Positions 34,344 through 42,329 of a stretch of 55,176 nt of DNA are shown here, piece by piece (position 1 is the stretch's first letter; every line of letters begins with the position of its first letter). The translations under genes were made by a program, and so were the position numbers. The notes beneath the pieces are model-generated. The model did not search any database and was not told where the DNA came from. It worked only from the letters and a program-made list of their open reading frames with translations. Source of the DNA: UBA5232 sp035370405 (GTDB taxonomy: Bacteria; Patescibacteriota; Dojkabacteria; SC72); assembly GCA_035370405.1 (NCBI GenBank), contig DAOOVT010000004.1, positions 1 to 55,176 of the forward strand, read 5' to 3'.

Positions 34344-35342
34344 TTATTTAAGATATTTGTTGATGTTGTCATTATGCTCTTCTAGTGTTTTTGCATAGTG
34401 AGGATTTCCGTCTTTGTCATGGATGTAATAGTAGTAGTCAGTTTTTTGTGGGTTTACAGTTGCTTGTATAGATTCTAGTCCTGGATTGCAAATAGGAGTA
34501 GGGGGAAGTCCAATTATTTTGTAAGTATTGTATGGTGAGTCAATTTTAAGATCTTCTTCAGTTAGTTCATGTTTCCAATTTTTAATGGGGTAAAGTAAGG
34601 TTGCATCAGTTTGAAGTAGCCAACCTTCTTCGAGTCTTTTTTTGATAATTCCAGCAATAATTGGTCTGTCTTGAGAATTGTATCCTTCCCTTTCCACTAT
34701 ACTTGCAATTATTATGTCTTTGTAATCATACGGTATGTTTACTTTGGAGATGAAGTTTTGAACCATTATCTGAATAGCCTCTTGTGCAGTAATATCTGCA
34801 GGTACAGCATATTTATCAGGGAAAAGGAAACCTTCTAGATTGTAAACATCTATTGGAAGTCCAAGTTGAGATATGAATGTTGAGTCATTTGCTAGTTGTA
34901 TGAATTCATCATATGAAAATGTGTCATTATTTATTTCTTCATCTATTATGGAAGCAATTTCATCAATTCTTATTCCTTCTGGAATTGTAATCCATATGTC
35001 TTGTTTTCTTCCATCTTGTAGAGTGGTAAATAGTTGTTCCATATTTAGGTCCTTCGGAATTGAATATGTTCCTGCCTGTATTTTTTCTCCAAGTTTGTTA
35101 ATTTTCAAGTAGATTTTTGCGTAAAGTTTATATTTTTCTCTAAGTAAACCGTTTTCAATTAGCGAATTGAGTATGTTATCTACATTTTCTCCTTCTTCAA
35201 TAGTGAATTCTACTTTTTCTGTCGAATCTGAATTGGGTGTTTTGATTGCATTGTTGTACCCTCTTAATCCGATAAAGAAGGCAAGTAATCCTAAGATAAG
35301 GACAAAAATTATCAACATAGCTGTTAGTCTAATTTTACTCAT
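34344..35342 (-). CDS. mltG: Endolytic murein transglycosylase MltG
   Basis: Cuts nascent glycan strands and terminates their elongation. 332 residues. One N-terminal membrane segment (~6-26), then the LysM-like part (EGENVDNILNSLIENGLL) and the catalytic domain: NLEGFLFPDKYAV, IASIVEREGY and LLQTDATLLYP, all hallmark motifs, with Glu in LEGF and EREG. It overlaps ruvX by 8 bp. The order alaS-ruvX-mltG is seen in many bacteria. Confidence 0.95.
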   Translation of the reverse strand: MSKIRLTAMLIIFVLILGLLAFFIGLRGYNNAIKTPNSDSTEKVEFTIEEGENVDNILNSLIENGLLREKYKLYAKIYLKINKLGEKIQAGTYSIPKDLNMEQLFTTLQDGRKQDIWITIPEGIRIDEIASIIDEEINNDTFSYDEFIQLANDSTFISQLGLPIDVYNLEGFLFPDKYAVPADITAQEAIQIMVQNFISKVNIPYDYKDIIIASIVEREGYNSQDRPIIAGIIKKRLEEGWLLQTDATLLYPIKNWKHELTEEDLKIDSPYNTYKIIGLPPTPICNPGLESIQATVNPQKTDYYYYIHDKDGNPHYAKTLEEHNDNINKYLK

Positions 35343-35784
35343 GACTGTTTTTGTTTGAATTTAAAAATTCTTGTAAGAATACTGCTGCTGCTACTTTATC
35401 TATTTTGTTCTTGGTATTCTTTATGTTTTGACCTGAAAATCTTAGCATATTTTGTCCAGAAATAGTAGAAAAGCTTTCATCATATGTAAGTATAGGTAGA
35501 TTAGTGTGAAGTTTTAGCTTTTCTATGAATTTTAATATTTTTTTTGTTGTTGTTTTGTGTTTTTCTGTGAATGGTTGTGGAATTCCTACTAGAATTGTTT
35601 TTGCTCTGTTTTCTTCGCCTATGTCTAGTATTTCGTTTATTATGTCGTCTGTGTTTCTGTTTTTGGTAATGGAGAGTACTTGTAATGGGGAAGCGATTAT
35701 TCCCTTAGAGTCTGATATTGCTAGTCCAAAGTGTTTTGTACCATAATCGATTGCTAATATAGGGTATTCTATATTCATAAGCAT
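35335..35784 (-). CDS. ruvX: Holliday junction resolvase-like RuvX (YqgF)
   Basis: RNase H-fold nuclease implicated in 16S rRNA 3' processing and possibly Holliday junction resolution. 149 residues, normal. Motifs: ILAIDYGTKHFGLAIS (first catalytic Asp), ILVGIPQPFTEK, TYDESFSTISGQNML and KIDKVAAAVFLQEFL (final Asp). The start used (MLMNIEYP) overlaps the alaS stop as TAATG; the next Met two codons on is an alternative. It is translationally coupled on both sides. Confidence 0.92.
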   Translation of the reverse strand: MLMNIEYPILAIDYGTKHFGLAISDSKGIIASPLQVLSITKNRNTDDIINEILDIGEENRAKTILVGIPQPFTEKHKTTTKKILKFIEKLKLHTNLPILTYDESFSTISGQNMLRFSGQNIKNTKNKIDKVAAAVFLQEFLNSNKNSHE

Positions 35785-37556
35785 TATTGTAAAACAGCTT
35801 TAATTCTTTTTATACCTGCTCCTACATTTTCTTGCTTTATAATTTTGAATTTGCCTAGTTGTTTTGTGTTTGAGACATGAGGACCATTGCATATTTCGAT
35901 GGAGAATGGATTGTCTTTTGATCCTATGTAATATACTTTTACGATGTCAGGGTATTTTTCGGGGAATGCAGCATAAGGGACTATTTTTAGGGCTTGTTCT
36001 TTTGGCATTTCTTCATATTGCACAGGGAGTTGTTTAGAGATTTGGTTGTTTACCATTTGTTCTACTTGTAGTATTTGTTCGTCAGTTAATTTTTGATCGT
36101 TAGGGAAATCAAGTCTTAACCTTTCTGGCGTTATATTACTTCCTTTTTGGTATATGTGTTCTCCCAATATTTTTCTTAATGATGCTAGAAGTAGGTGTGA
36201 TGCAGTGTGGTATTTTGTAGACATTTGTGAGGTGTCGGCTAAGCCTCCTTTGAATAGACCTTTTGAAGCAGTTCTGGATTTTTCTTGGTGTTGTTTTTCA
36301 GCAGTGTTAAATTCTTGGATGTTTGTTACAGAAAGTCCTTTTTCTTGTAGTATTTCTTGTGTGAGTTCTAGTGGAAGTCCATATGTTTCGTAGAGTAGGA
36401 AAGCATCTTTTCCTGTGATGGTATTGTTTCTTTTGATTAGTTTTTCTAGTACTGTTAGTCCTGAGCTTAGTGTTTTATTGAAATTTTTTTCTTCTTGTTC
36501 GAGAGTTTTTAATATTTCTTCTTGTTGTGTTTCTAAGTTGGGCATTATGTTTTTAAATTGTTTTATCGATATTTCTCCTATTTCCTGTGTGAATTCGCCC
36601 TCTATTCCTAAAGATCTTGCATGTCTGATGGCTCTACGTATTAGTCTTCTTAGTATGTATCCTTGTTGTGTGCGTGATGGATATACGCCGTCCATTATTA
36701 GCCATGTTGCTGATTTTATGTGGTCAACTATTATTCTTTGGGATTTGATGTTCTGTTTTTTTGATATTTTTATTACTTCATCGAGGATTGGTTTGTAGAT
36801 GTCAGTTTCATAGACGGAGTTTTTGCCTTGTAGAAGGGCAGTTATTCTTTCTAGTCCTCCTCCAAAGTCGACATTGTGTCTACCGAGTGGCTTTAGGGTG
36901 TTGTTTTCTTTTAGGTATTCCATGAAGACATTGTTTCCGATTTCAACATATTTTCCACATGAGCAGTTTACATTGCATTTGTTGGAGCATTTTTCTTTTC
37001 CAGTGTCATAGAATATTTCAGAGTCTGGGCCACAAGGTCCTCCTGATTCTAGTCCCCACCAGTTTTTGTCTTTTCCATATTTTTGGATTCTGTCTCCAAC
37101 TTTTGCTTTTATACCGTATTTCTCAAATGTTTTTTTCCATATGGCTATTGATTCAGAGTCTTGTGGAATTTGGTCTTCTCCGCCAAATACTGTTGCATAT
37201 ATATTTTGTGGGCTTAATGAGAGCTCTTTAACTAAAAATTCCATTGTCATGTTAATTGCTTCTTCTTTGAAGTAGTCGTTAAGAGACCAATTCCCAAGCA
37301 TTAGAAATGTAGTGCAGTGGAATGGGTCTCCAACATCGTCTATGTCTCCAGTTCTTAAGCATCTTTGGGTATTTACAAGTCTGGTTCCTTTGGGATGTTT
37401 TTCGCCTTTTAGAAATGGTATGAGTGGAAACATTCCAGCATTTACAAAGAGGACTGATGGGTCATCTTCAGGGACTAGTGGAGCACTCGGTATGACAGAG
37501 TGTCCTTTTGTTTCAAAAAATCTGAGATATTTTTCTCTGACTTCTTCATATTTCAT
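35784..37556 (-). CDS. alaS: Alanyl-tRNA synthetase, short form
   Basis: Charges tRNA-Ala with alanine. 590 residues, against about 870 for typical bacterial AlaS. Class II core motifs are present (FFETKGHSVIPSAPLVPEDD, LRRLIRRAIRHARSLG), and the editing domain keeps its zinc ligands (HTASH at 450-454, CNGPH at 556-560). The polypeptide ends right after the editing domain, so the C-Ala (DHHA1) domain is absent. A Cys cluster CSNKCNVNCSC (190-200) may bind metal. An extended -10 TGATATAAT lies 9 bp before the ATG. It begins the operon that continues to holA. Confidence 0.95.
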   Translation of the reverse strand: MKYEEVREKYLRFFETKGHSVIPSAPLVPEDDPSVLFVNAGMFPLIPFLKGEKHPKGTRLVNTQRCLRTGDIDDVGDPFHCTTFLMLGNWSLNDYFKEEAINMTMEFLVKELSLSPQNIYATVFGGEDQIPQDSESIAIWKKTFEKYGIKAKVGDRIQKYGKDKNWWGLESGGPCGPDSEIFYDTGKEKCSNKCNVNCSCGKYVEIGNNVFMEYLKENNTLKPLGRHNVDFGGGLERITALLQGKNSVYETDIYKPILDEVIKISKKQNIKSQRIIVDHIKSATWLIMDGVYPSRTQQGYILRRLIRRAIRHARSLGIEGEFTQEIGEISIKQFKNIMPNLETQQEEILKTLEQEEKNFNKTLSSGLTVLEKLIKRNNTITGKDAFLLYETYGLPLELTQEILQEKGLSVTNIQEFNTAEKQHQEKSRTASKGLFKGGLADTSQMSTKYHTASHLLLASLRKILGEHIYQKGSNITPERLRLDFPNDQKLTDEQILQVEQMVNNQISKQLPVQYEEMPKEQALKIVPYAAFPEKYPDIVKVYYIGSKDNPFSIEICNGPHVSNTKQLGKFKIIKQENVGAGIKRIKAVLQ

Positions 37557-37565
37557 AGTTTGGTG

Positions 37566-37574
37566 ATTATATCA
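37566..37574 (-). promoter_or_regulatory. Extended -10 promoter of alaS operon
   Basis: On the minus strand, TGA-TATAAT spans 37574-37566, 9 bp before the alaS ATG at 37556. The leader would be only about 2-3 nt. It lies in the 25-bp gap before the 794-residue protein gene. Confidence 0.55.
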
Positions 37575-37581
37575 GGTTTGG

Positions 37582-39966
37582 TTATGGAGCAGTAGGGGAG
37601 TTTGTGTCTTCTTGATTTGGTATTTGTTCGAAGATTTTTTGTAGATCGGATGAGCTAGGTATTTCTGGTTCTGGAATTTGTGGTTGTTCTAGTGGTACTT
37701 GTTCTACTACTTCTTCTTGGGGAAGAGTATTTTCAACTATTGGTTGCTCTACCTGAGGTTGATCTTGTGCCACAGGAACTTGCTGTCCCTCTTCTTCTTG
37801 TTTAATTGGAATATCTTCATCTCCTTGTTTTACCTCCTCTTGAGGAATGACATTTTCAGTTATTGGTTGCTCTACCTGAGGTTGATCTTGTGTCACAGGT
37901 ACTTGCTGTACCTCTTCTTCTTGTTTAATTGGAATATCTTTCTCTTCTTGTTTTACCTCCTCTTGGGGAATGACATTTTCAGCTATTGGTTGCTCTACCT
38001 GAGGTTGATCTTGTGCCACAGGAACTTGCTGTACCTCTTCTTCTTGTTTAATTGGAATATCTTCATCTTCTTGTTTTACCTCCTCTTGAGGAATGACATT
38101 TTCAACTATTGGTTGCTCTACCTGAGGTTGATCTTGTGCCTCATTAGATATTGGTTCTGGAGCAAAGAAATTATCATTCCAAATATCTTTGTTATTTTGA
38201 GATGGCTCCTGAGTAATTGCTTTTTGGTTAACAAGATTCTTAAATTCTTCAACAGCAGAATTAGTTTCACTTTGTAAAGTGGAGGAATCATACATACTTC
38301 CCCCAGACAGAGCAGAATGCGGAAGAGACGGGTTCCCTCGATATGATTCTCCAGTAGTAGCTCTTGTACCTTCCTTCCACACTGATGAGATAATGAATGG
38401 AGCGATTAATGCTATTATGACAATCAAAATCCCTACCAGTACAATAATTATTGTCTTTTTTGGTATTTGATATCCAAATATTGTAAATATATCAGAAGTA
38501 TCTTCTTCTGATGTAATTGTAAATGTCCAAGATTTTGTAGCGCTCTTACTGGCACTGTCTTGGAAAGATATTTCTGCCTTGTGTTGCCCTGATGACAAAT
38601 TCTCTTCTGGTTGATATATCAATGTATATTCAGCCTTGCTGATCTTATTTATTTTTACAGAATTAGTTACATCAATTCCATCAAGCCTAAATCGTATTGA
38701 TGATTCATTGATTTGTGCGTTAGTGCTAGCAATTATTGTAGCTTTTAATGTAACTCTTTTATTGGTTATCTTGTCTGTACTTAATGGAGACATATTGGTT
38801 ATTTGTGGTTCTCCAAGGACTACTTCATCATCAATTGGTGTTTGTTGGCTCCCTCCACTTCTCGAAAGAACTATTTCTGGGGATACTGCCATTCCTGTAT
38901 TTGCTGGAGTCTGATTATCAGTAGCTTTTACAACTACATTATATGTTCCAGCAGGAATAGAAGAAGTATTCACATTATAGCTACTCATGTTGTAGGGTAT
39001 ACTCTTTTCCACTGCTAACCATGTCGATTCATCTGCAGGATTAGGTGCCATAAATAGCTGGTACTTAGCAATATGGTTTAAATCTGCTGACTGCCAACCA
39101 ACCTTAAATGTTGTCCCTATATTCAATCGAAGACTTTCTGTTGGTTGGACTATTTTAACAATTGGTATGTCATTTGTTTCTGGGCTCACACTTATGACCC
39201 ATGATTGAGAACGTACATGTTTACTATATCCATCATGTATTAAGACATGGGCTAAGTAACTTGCTGGTTTTGTTGTAGACCCTTTGAAAACTATTGTTAA
39301 TTTACCATCTGACCCATCATCTATTACAGAAGCAGTTAGCCAATCAGCCCTAGGAGTAAAGGAATATGAATAATTTATTCTATCTTTGTCAGCATCAATT
39401 GCGGATAGAGTGTATTCGTAAGTAACTCCAGTTTTTATCTCCTGCGAGGGTTTTGACTGATTTGGACTTGTTTCAAACTCAGGAGAATTATTCGTTGGAA
39501 TTGCTCTTAATCCTTTTACATCAAATGGACTGCTTATTTTGCATCCTACACTCTCCCCACCTACTTTAGTTACAATACCTAACATGTCTACAACCCCAGA
39601 TTTTGTGGGAGTAAACTGAAAGGTTGTTGCGAGATCCATAGGAGCGGTTGTAAATGTTTCTTTGTATATGTTTAATCCAGACGAATCTGTTATTTGTAGG
39701 GACTCTATTCCAGCATCATCAAATTTTGCACTTACCATCACTCTAATCGTTTTTCCAACTTCTAGTGAATATGGATTTACATTTGGTATTGATATTAAAC
39801 ATGGATTTTCTTCATCTAATTCTAATTCATCAAATGCCTTATTTCTTGTATCGAAAGAACTTTGTGTAGTTCCATATATGACTAAAGGAATTGAGAGCAA
39901 AACAAAAAAGGTTATTCCAATTACAAAATTCTGACTTGATTTTTTCGGGGCATATCTCTTTGGCAT
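37582..39966 (-). CDS. Ig/cadherin-type surface protein with repetitive cytoplasmic tail
   Basis: A 794-residue protein: N-terminal membrane segment (~14-35), an extracytoplasmic part with a cadherin-like domain (VTYEYTLSAIDADKDRINYSY, HVLIHDGYSKHVRSQ), an FnIII-like domain (FKVGWQSADLNHIAKYQLFM) and a further Ig-like domain (SIRFRLDGIDVTNSV), then a second membrane helix (~507-531) and a ~260-residue acidic, Gln/Pro-rich tail. The tail has WNDNFFAPEP and about three and a half 41-residue repeats (QDQPQVEQPI, IPIKQEEEVQQVPV). Its topology matches the mucin-like protein at 17.0 kb. It is downstream of the sortase and solute-binding genes. Function unknown. Confidence 0.8.
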   Translation of the reverse strand: MPKRYAPKKSSQNFVIGITFFVLLSIPLVIYGTTQSSFDTRNKAFDELELDEENPCLISIPNVNPYSLEVGKTIRVMVSAKFDDAGIESLQITDSSGLNIYKETFTTAPMDLATTFQFTPTKSGVVDMLGIVTKVGGESVGCKISSPFDVKGLRAIPTNNSPEFETSPNQSKPSQEIKTGVTYEYTLSAIDADKDRINYSYSFTPRADWLTASVIDDGSDGKLTIVFKGSTTKPASYLAHVLIHDGYSKHVRSQSWVISVSPETNDIPIVKIVQPTESLRLNIGTTFKVGWQSADLNHIAKYQLFMAPNPADESTWLAVEKSIPYNMSSYNVNTSSIPAGTYNVVVKATDNQTPANTGMAVSPEIVLSRSGGSQQTPIDDEVVLGEPQITNMSPLSTDKITNKRVTLKATIIASTNAQINESSIRFRLDGIDVTNSVKINKISKAEYTLIYQPEENLSSGQHKAEISFQDSASKSATKSWTFTITSEEDTSDIFTIFGYQIPKKTIIIVLVGILIVIIALIAPFIISSVWKEGTRATTGESYRGNPSLPHSALSGGSMYDSSTLQSETNSAVEEFKNLVNQKAITQEPSQNNKDIWNDNFFAPEPISNEAQDQPQVEQPIVENVIPQEEVKQEDEDIPIKQEEEVQQVPVAQDQPQVEQPIAENVIPQEEVKQEEKDIPIKQEEEVQQVPVTQDQPQVEQPITENVIPQEEVKQGDEDIPIKQEEEGQQVPVAQDQPQVEQPIVENTLPQEEVVEQVPLEQPQIPEPEIPSSSDLQKIFEQIPNQEDTNSPTAP
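37713..38140. repeat. 123-bp in-frame tandem repeat inside the 794-residue protein gene
   Basis: The phrase GGTTGCTCTACCTGAGG recurs at 37742, 37865, 37988 and 38111, exactly 123 bp apart (41 codons). Three full units are flanked by partial ones at both ends. The units differ at few bases, so they are recent or gene-converted. Each encodes one acidic Gln/Pro-rich segment in the cytoplasmic tail. This is a coding repeat, not a CRISPR array. Confidence 0.9.
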
Positions 39967-39983
39967 TGTATATATAATAGCTG

Positions 39984-41372
39984 TTATTTATTGGTCTGTG
40001 CAAGTCTGCTGTTTATTGTACTTTCAGCTTTCTTTAAGGCCACCGAAACATCAGTGCCATTCTCAATTACAGATGTTATTGCATCAGCTAGAGCAGTCTT
40101 TACATAGGTTTCATCACCCATTTGCCATGATTTCATGTATGGAGCCATTTCTGCTATTGCAGAAACATATGGTTTTCCAATCATTTCATCTTTTAAGTCA
40201 ACTCTTGAGTATGGTTCTCCAAAAGCTCTTATGGTAGATGACGCTGAATAGAGTTTCTGCTCAGTTTCTTTCTCTGAGAGAAACTTAACAAATTTCCATG
40301 CCATTTCTTTGTTTGGACTTGTATTATTTACAGCATCTCCCCAATATGTAGAATAATATATTTCATAATCATTAGCCTTCAACTGTGGAAGAGGTGCTAT
40401 ATCAAATTCAATTTGTGGTGCTGCATCTATAATGTCAAAAGCCCTCCAACTTGGAGCTATCATCATGGCTAATTTCCCAGCAAAAAACATTTCTAGATCA
40501 CTTCTTAGTGTTGATGACCAAGTTGCAGTATCTCCCATCGCAAAATCTGTATATTGTTTAAGCACTTTTTGCCCTTTAGCAGTATTCAAAGTTACTGTCG
40601 TTTTTGTTGAATCTATAACCTGCATGCCTTCCTGCAGGAAAAGAAAAGAGAGTATTTCGCTTGCATGTCTAATATTGTTAGAAGTACCTAAAGCTACTCC
40701 CGATTGTGTTATTTTCCCTGAAGAATCTTTAACTGTTAATTTGGTTGCTAATTCAAAAAAGCTATCCCAATCTTTAGGAACTTCAGTTATTCCTGCATCT
40801 TCAAAGATCTTTTTATTGTAGAAAACAGCCAAACCATCTATTTCCCATGGAATTGCGTAGATTAAGCCATCTTTTCCTGTAAAATCGTCCACAGCGGTTG
40901 GATAGAAGGTTGATGCATACTCATCTTTTGTCATAATAGTTGAGGGAAGAGGGGTCAAATATTTTCTAAACTTAGGAAGCCATGTATTGTGAATTCTAAA
41001 AACATCAGGAGCTGGTTCATCTGAGTTATATGCTTGTTGAAGTCTGGTGTATATTCTAGACTCGTATGTAGAAAATCTCTGCTGAGAATAAAGGACTGTT
41101 ACTCCTGGATTCGCATCTTCAAAATCCTTTATCACACCAGCCATCACTCCTTCTGGTTCCCAAAGTCCCCAGTAGTTTATGGTAATTTGTCCATTATTTT
41201 TACTGCCCGTTGTAGTTCCTCCAGAAGGTGTGTTTTTGTTGCTACTTTTTGATGAAACTAAAGCAATGATTACCAAAATAATTAAGATTACTCCCAAAGA
41301 TCCTGCTGCTATGAGCAGTATCTTTTTAGTCTTAGGATTTTGTAAAGCCTCAGTTATACGTGATATGTCCAT
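39984..41372 (-). CDS. Family 1 extracellular solute-binding protein, membrane-anchored
   Basis: A 462-residue ABC-type sugar-binding protein. Residues ~18-41 are a membrane segment instead of a lipoprotein signal, so it is tethered by a helix. The binding domain follows the family pattern: ITINYWGLWEPEGVMAGV, PDVFRIHNTWLPKF, LIYAIPWEIDGLAVFYNKKIFEDAG, LAMMIAPSWRAF, and WKFVKFLSEKETEQKLYS. No permease or ATPase genes are adjacent; its neighbours are a sortase and the 794-residue surface protein. The ligand is unknown, and a receptor or surface role without transport is possible. Confidence 0.85.
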   Translation of the reverse strand: MDISRITEALQNPKTKKILLIAAGSLGVILIILVIIALVSSKSSNKNTPSGGTTTGSKNNGQITINYWGLWEPEGVMAGVIKDFEDANPGVTVLYSQQRFSTYESRIYTRLQQAYNSDEPAPDVFRIHNTWLPKFRKYLTPLPSTIMTKDEYASTFYPTAVDDFTGKDGLIYAIPWEIDGLAVFYNKKIFEDAGITEVPKDWDSFFELATKLTVKDSSGKITQSGVALGTSNNIRHASEILSFLFLQEGMQVIDSTKTTVTLNTAKGQKVLKQYTDFAMGDTATWSSTLRSDLEMFFAGKLAMMIAPSWRAFDIIDAAPQIEFDIAPLPQLKANDYEIYYSTYWGDAVNNTSPNKEMAWKFVKFLSEKETEQKLYSASSTIRAFGEPYSRVDLKDEMIGKPYVSAIAEMAPYMKSWQMGDETYVKTALADAITSVIENGTDVSVALKKAESTINSRLAQTNK

Positions 41373-41395
41373 ACTAACATTAAGTATACATTAAA

Positions 41396-42229
41396 TTATA
41401 TTTTTCTCTCTGCAACAACAATTAATCTCTTTGTTCCTATGCCAAGGGGCCAGCAAGTCATTAGTGTTACTGTCTCTTTATTAAGTTTAGGTTGTAATAC
41501 AGAGAAATCATCAGCAGGAACTATTTTCTTGTTCCTCACTACATACTTAAGAGTTTCCTCATCTCTCGTTATGACAACTTCTTCTCCAATCTCTATATTC
41601 TCGAGTCTTGAAAAAATTGTTTCTGGATAATCTCTATGTTTACTAAAGAATGACTCTACAGCACTATGACCATATATGAAGGAGTTCCCGCCATCACCGG
41701 GAAGAGGTGTTCCTTTGAAATGAGCAACTCCGCTCTTCAGGAATGAATTATATACTTTCTCATCATCGCTTTCTACATTTGGAGAAATTTTAATGTTTTG
41801 GATGCCAACACTTGGTATAGTTATACGCATTTCCTTGTTATATGTCTGGTCAATTTTTACATTAGAATATAGCGGGTTGGTTGTAGATGAATTTGTTGAA
41901 GCGATCGAAACGCCCAATATACTAAATTGTTTAGAAAGGTTTGAGAAATAGCTTTGTCCAGGATCGTAGAATGCGAATTCATTCTCAATATATGTCTTGT
42001 ATGATTCTGGTACTGGTTCAGCCATAGCTTCAGCCCTTTTCTGTGCTATTATTCCATCAATGTATGATTTAATTAGAGGAAGTGCTTGTCCAGCAACTAC
42101 AAGAAGGCCTAATACGGCGAGAGATAGAGAGATTAATACTCTCATTTTGCGAATTTTTCTTACACTTTCTGTCTCAATGTTCCAAGAGTTTTGAGTTTGC
42201 ATATATTGGATAATGGTAGCAAATTTCAT
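41396..42229 (-). CDS. Sortase family transpeptidase
   Basis: A 277-residue sortase with one N-terminal membrane helix (~30-54), so it is anchored with the catalytic domain outside. The catalytic residues are visible: His 188 in FIYGHSA, Cys 259 in TLMTCWPLG and Arg 268 in TKRLIVV. The class looks nearest D/E but cannot be fixed by eye. The first Met is used here; Met 10 (MQTQNSWN) is also possible. It heads a minus-strand operon with the solute-binding protein (23-bp gap) and the 794-residue protein. Candidate substrate: the QPQTG-ending 591-residue protein at 30.1 kb. Confidence 0.88.
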   Translation of the reverse strand: MKFATIIQYMQTQNSWNIETESVRKIRKMRVLISLSLAVLGLLVVAGQALPLIKSYIDGIIAQKRAEAMAEPVPESYKTYIENEFAFYDPGQSYFSNLSKQFSILGVSIASTNSSTTNPLYSNVKIDQTYNKEMRITIPSVGIQNIKISPNVESDDEKVYNSFLKSGVAHFKGTPLPGDGGNSFIYGHSAVESFFSKHRDYPETIFSRLENIEIGEEVVITRDEETLKYVVRNKKIVPADDFSVLQPKLNKETVTLMTCWPLGIGTKRLIVVAERKI

Positions 42230-42277
42230 ATCACACGGCTAGTCCACAACTTCTGTTTCTGTTTACAAAATTTGAAT

Positions 42278-42326
42278 TCGGAGCATTAATGTAGCAATTG
42301 AGATGAAACTCTGTTAAAATCTCCGA
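42278..42326 (+). promoter_or_regulatory. dnaJ promoter region with inverted repeat
   Basis: TGT-TAAAAT at 42312-42320 is an extended -10-like box 9 bp before the dnaJ ATG (42330). A 6-bp inverted repeat, TCGGAG at 42278-42283 and CTCCGA at 42321-42326, brackets it. The repeat is short and may be chance. It is not CIRCE. The region is the 100-bp divergent gap with the sortase gene. Confidence 0.35.
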
Positions 42327-42329
42327 GTT

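Noticed and set aside
37713..38140. CRISPR array
   Set aside because: Units are 123 bp, contiguous without unique spacers and in frame with a protein.
37699..38277. 192-residue plus-strand frame across the tandem repeats
   Set aside because: Antisense shadow of the Gln/Glu-rich repeat tail; the translation is Leu/Phe/Tyr-rich repeats with no features.
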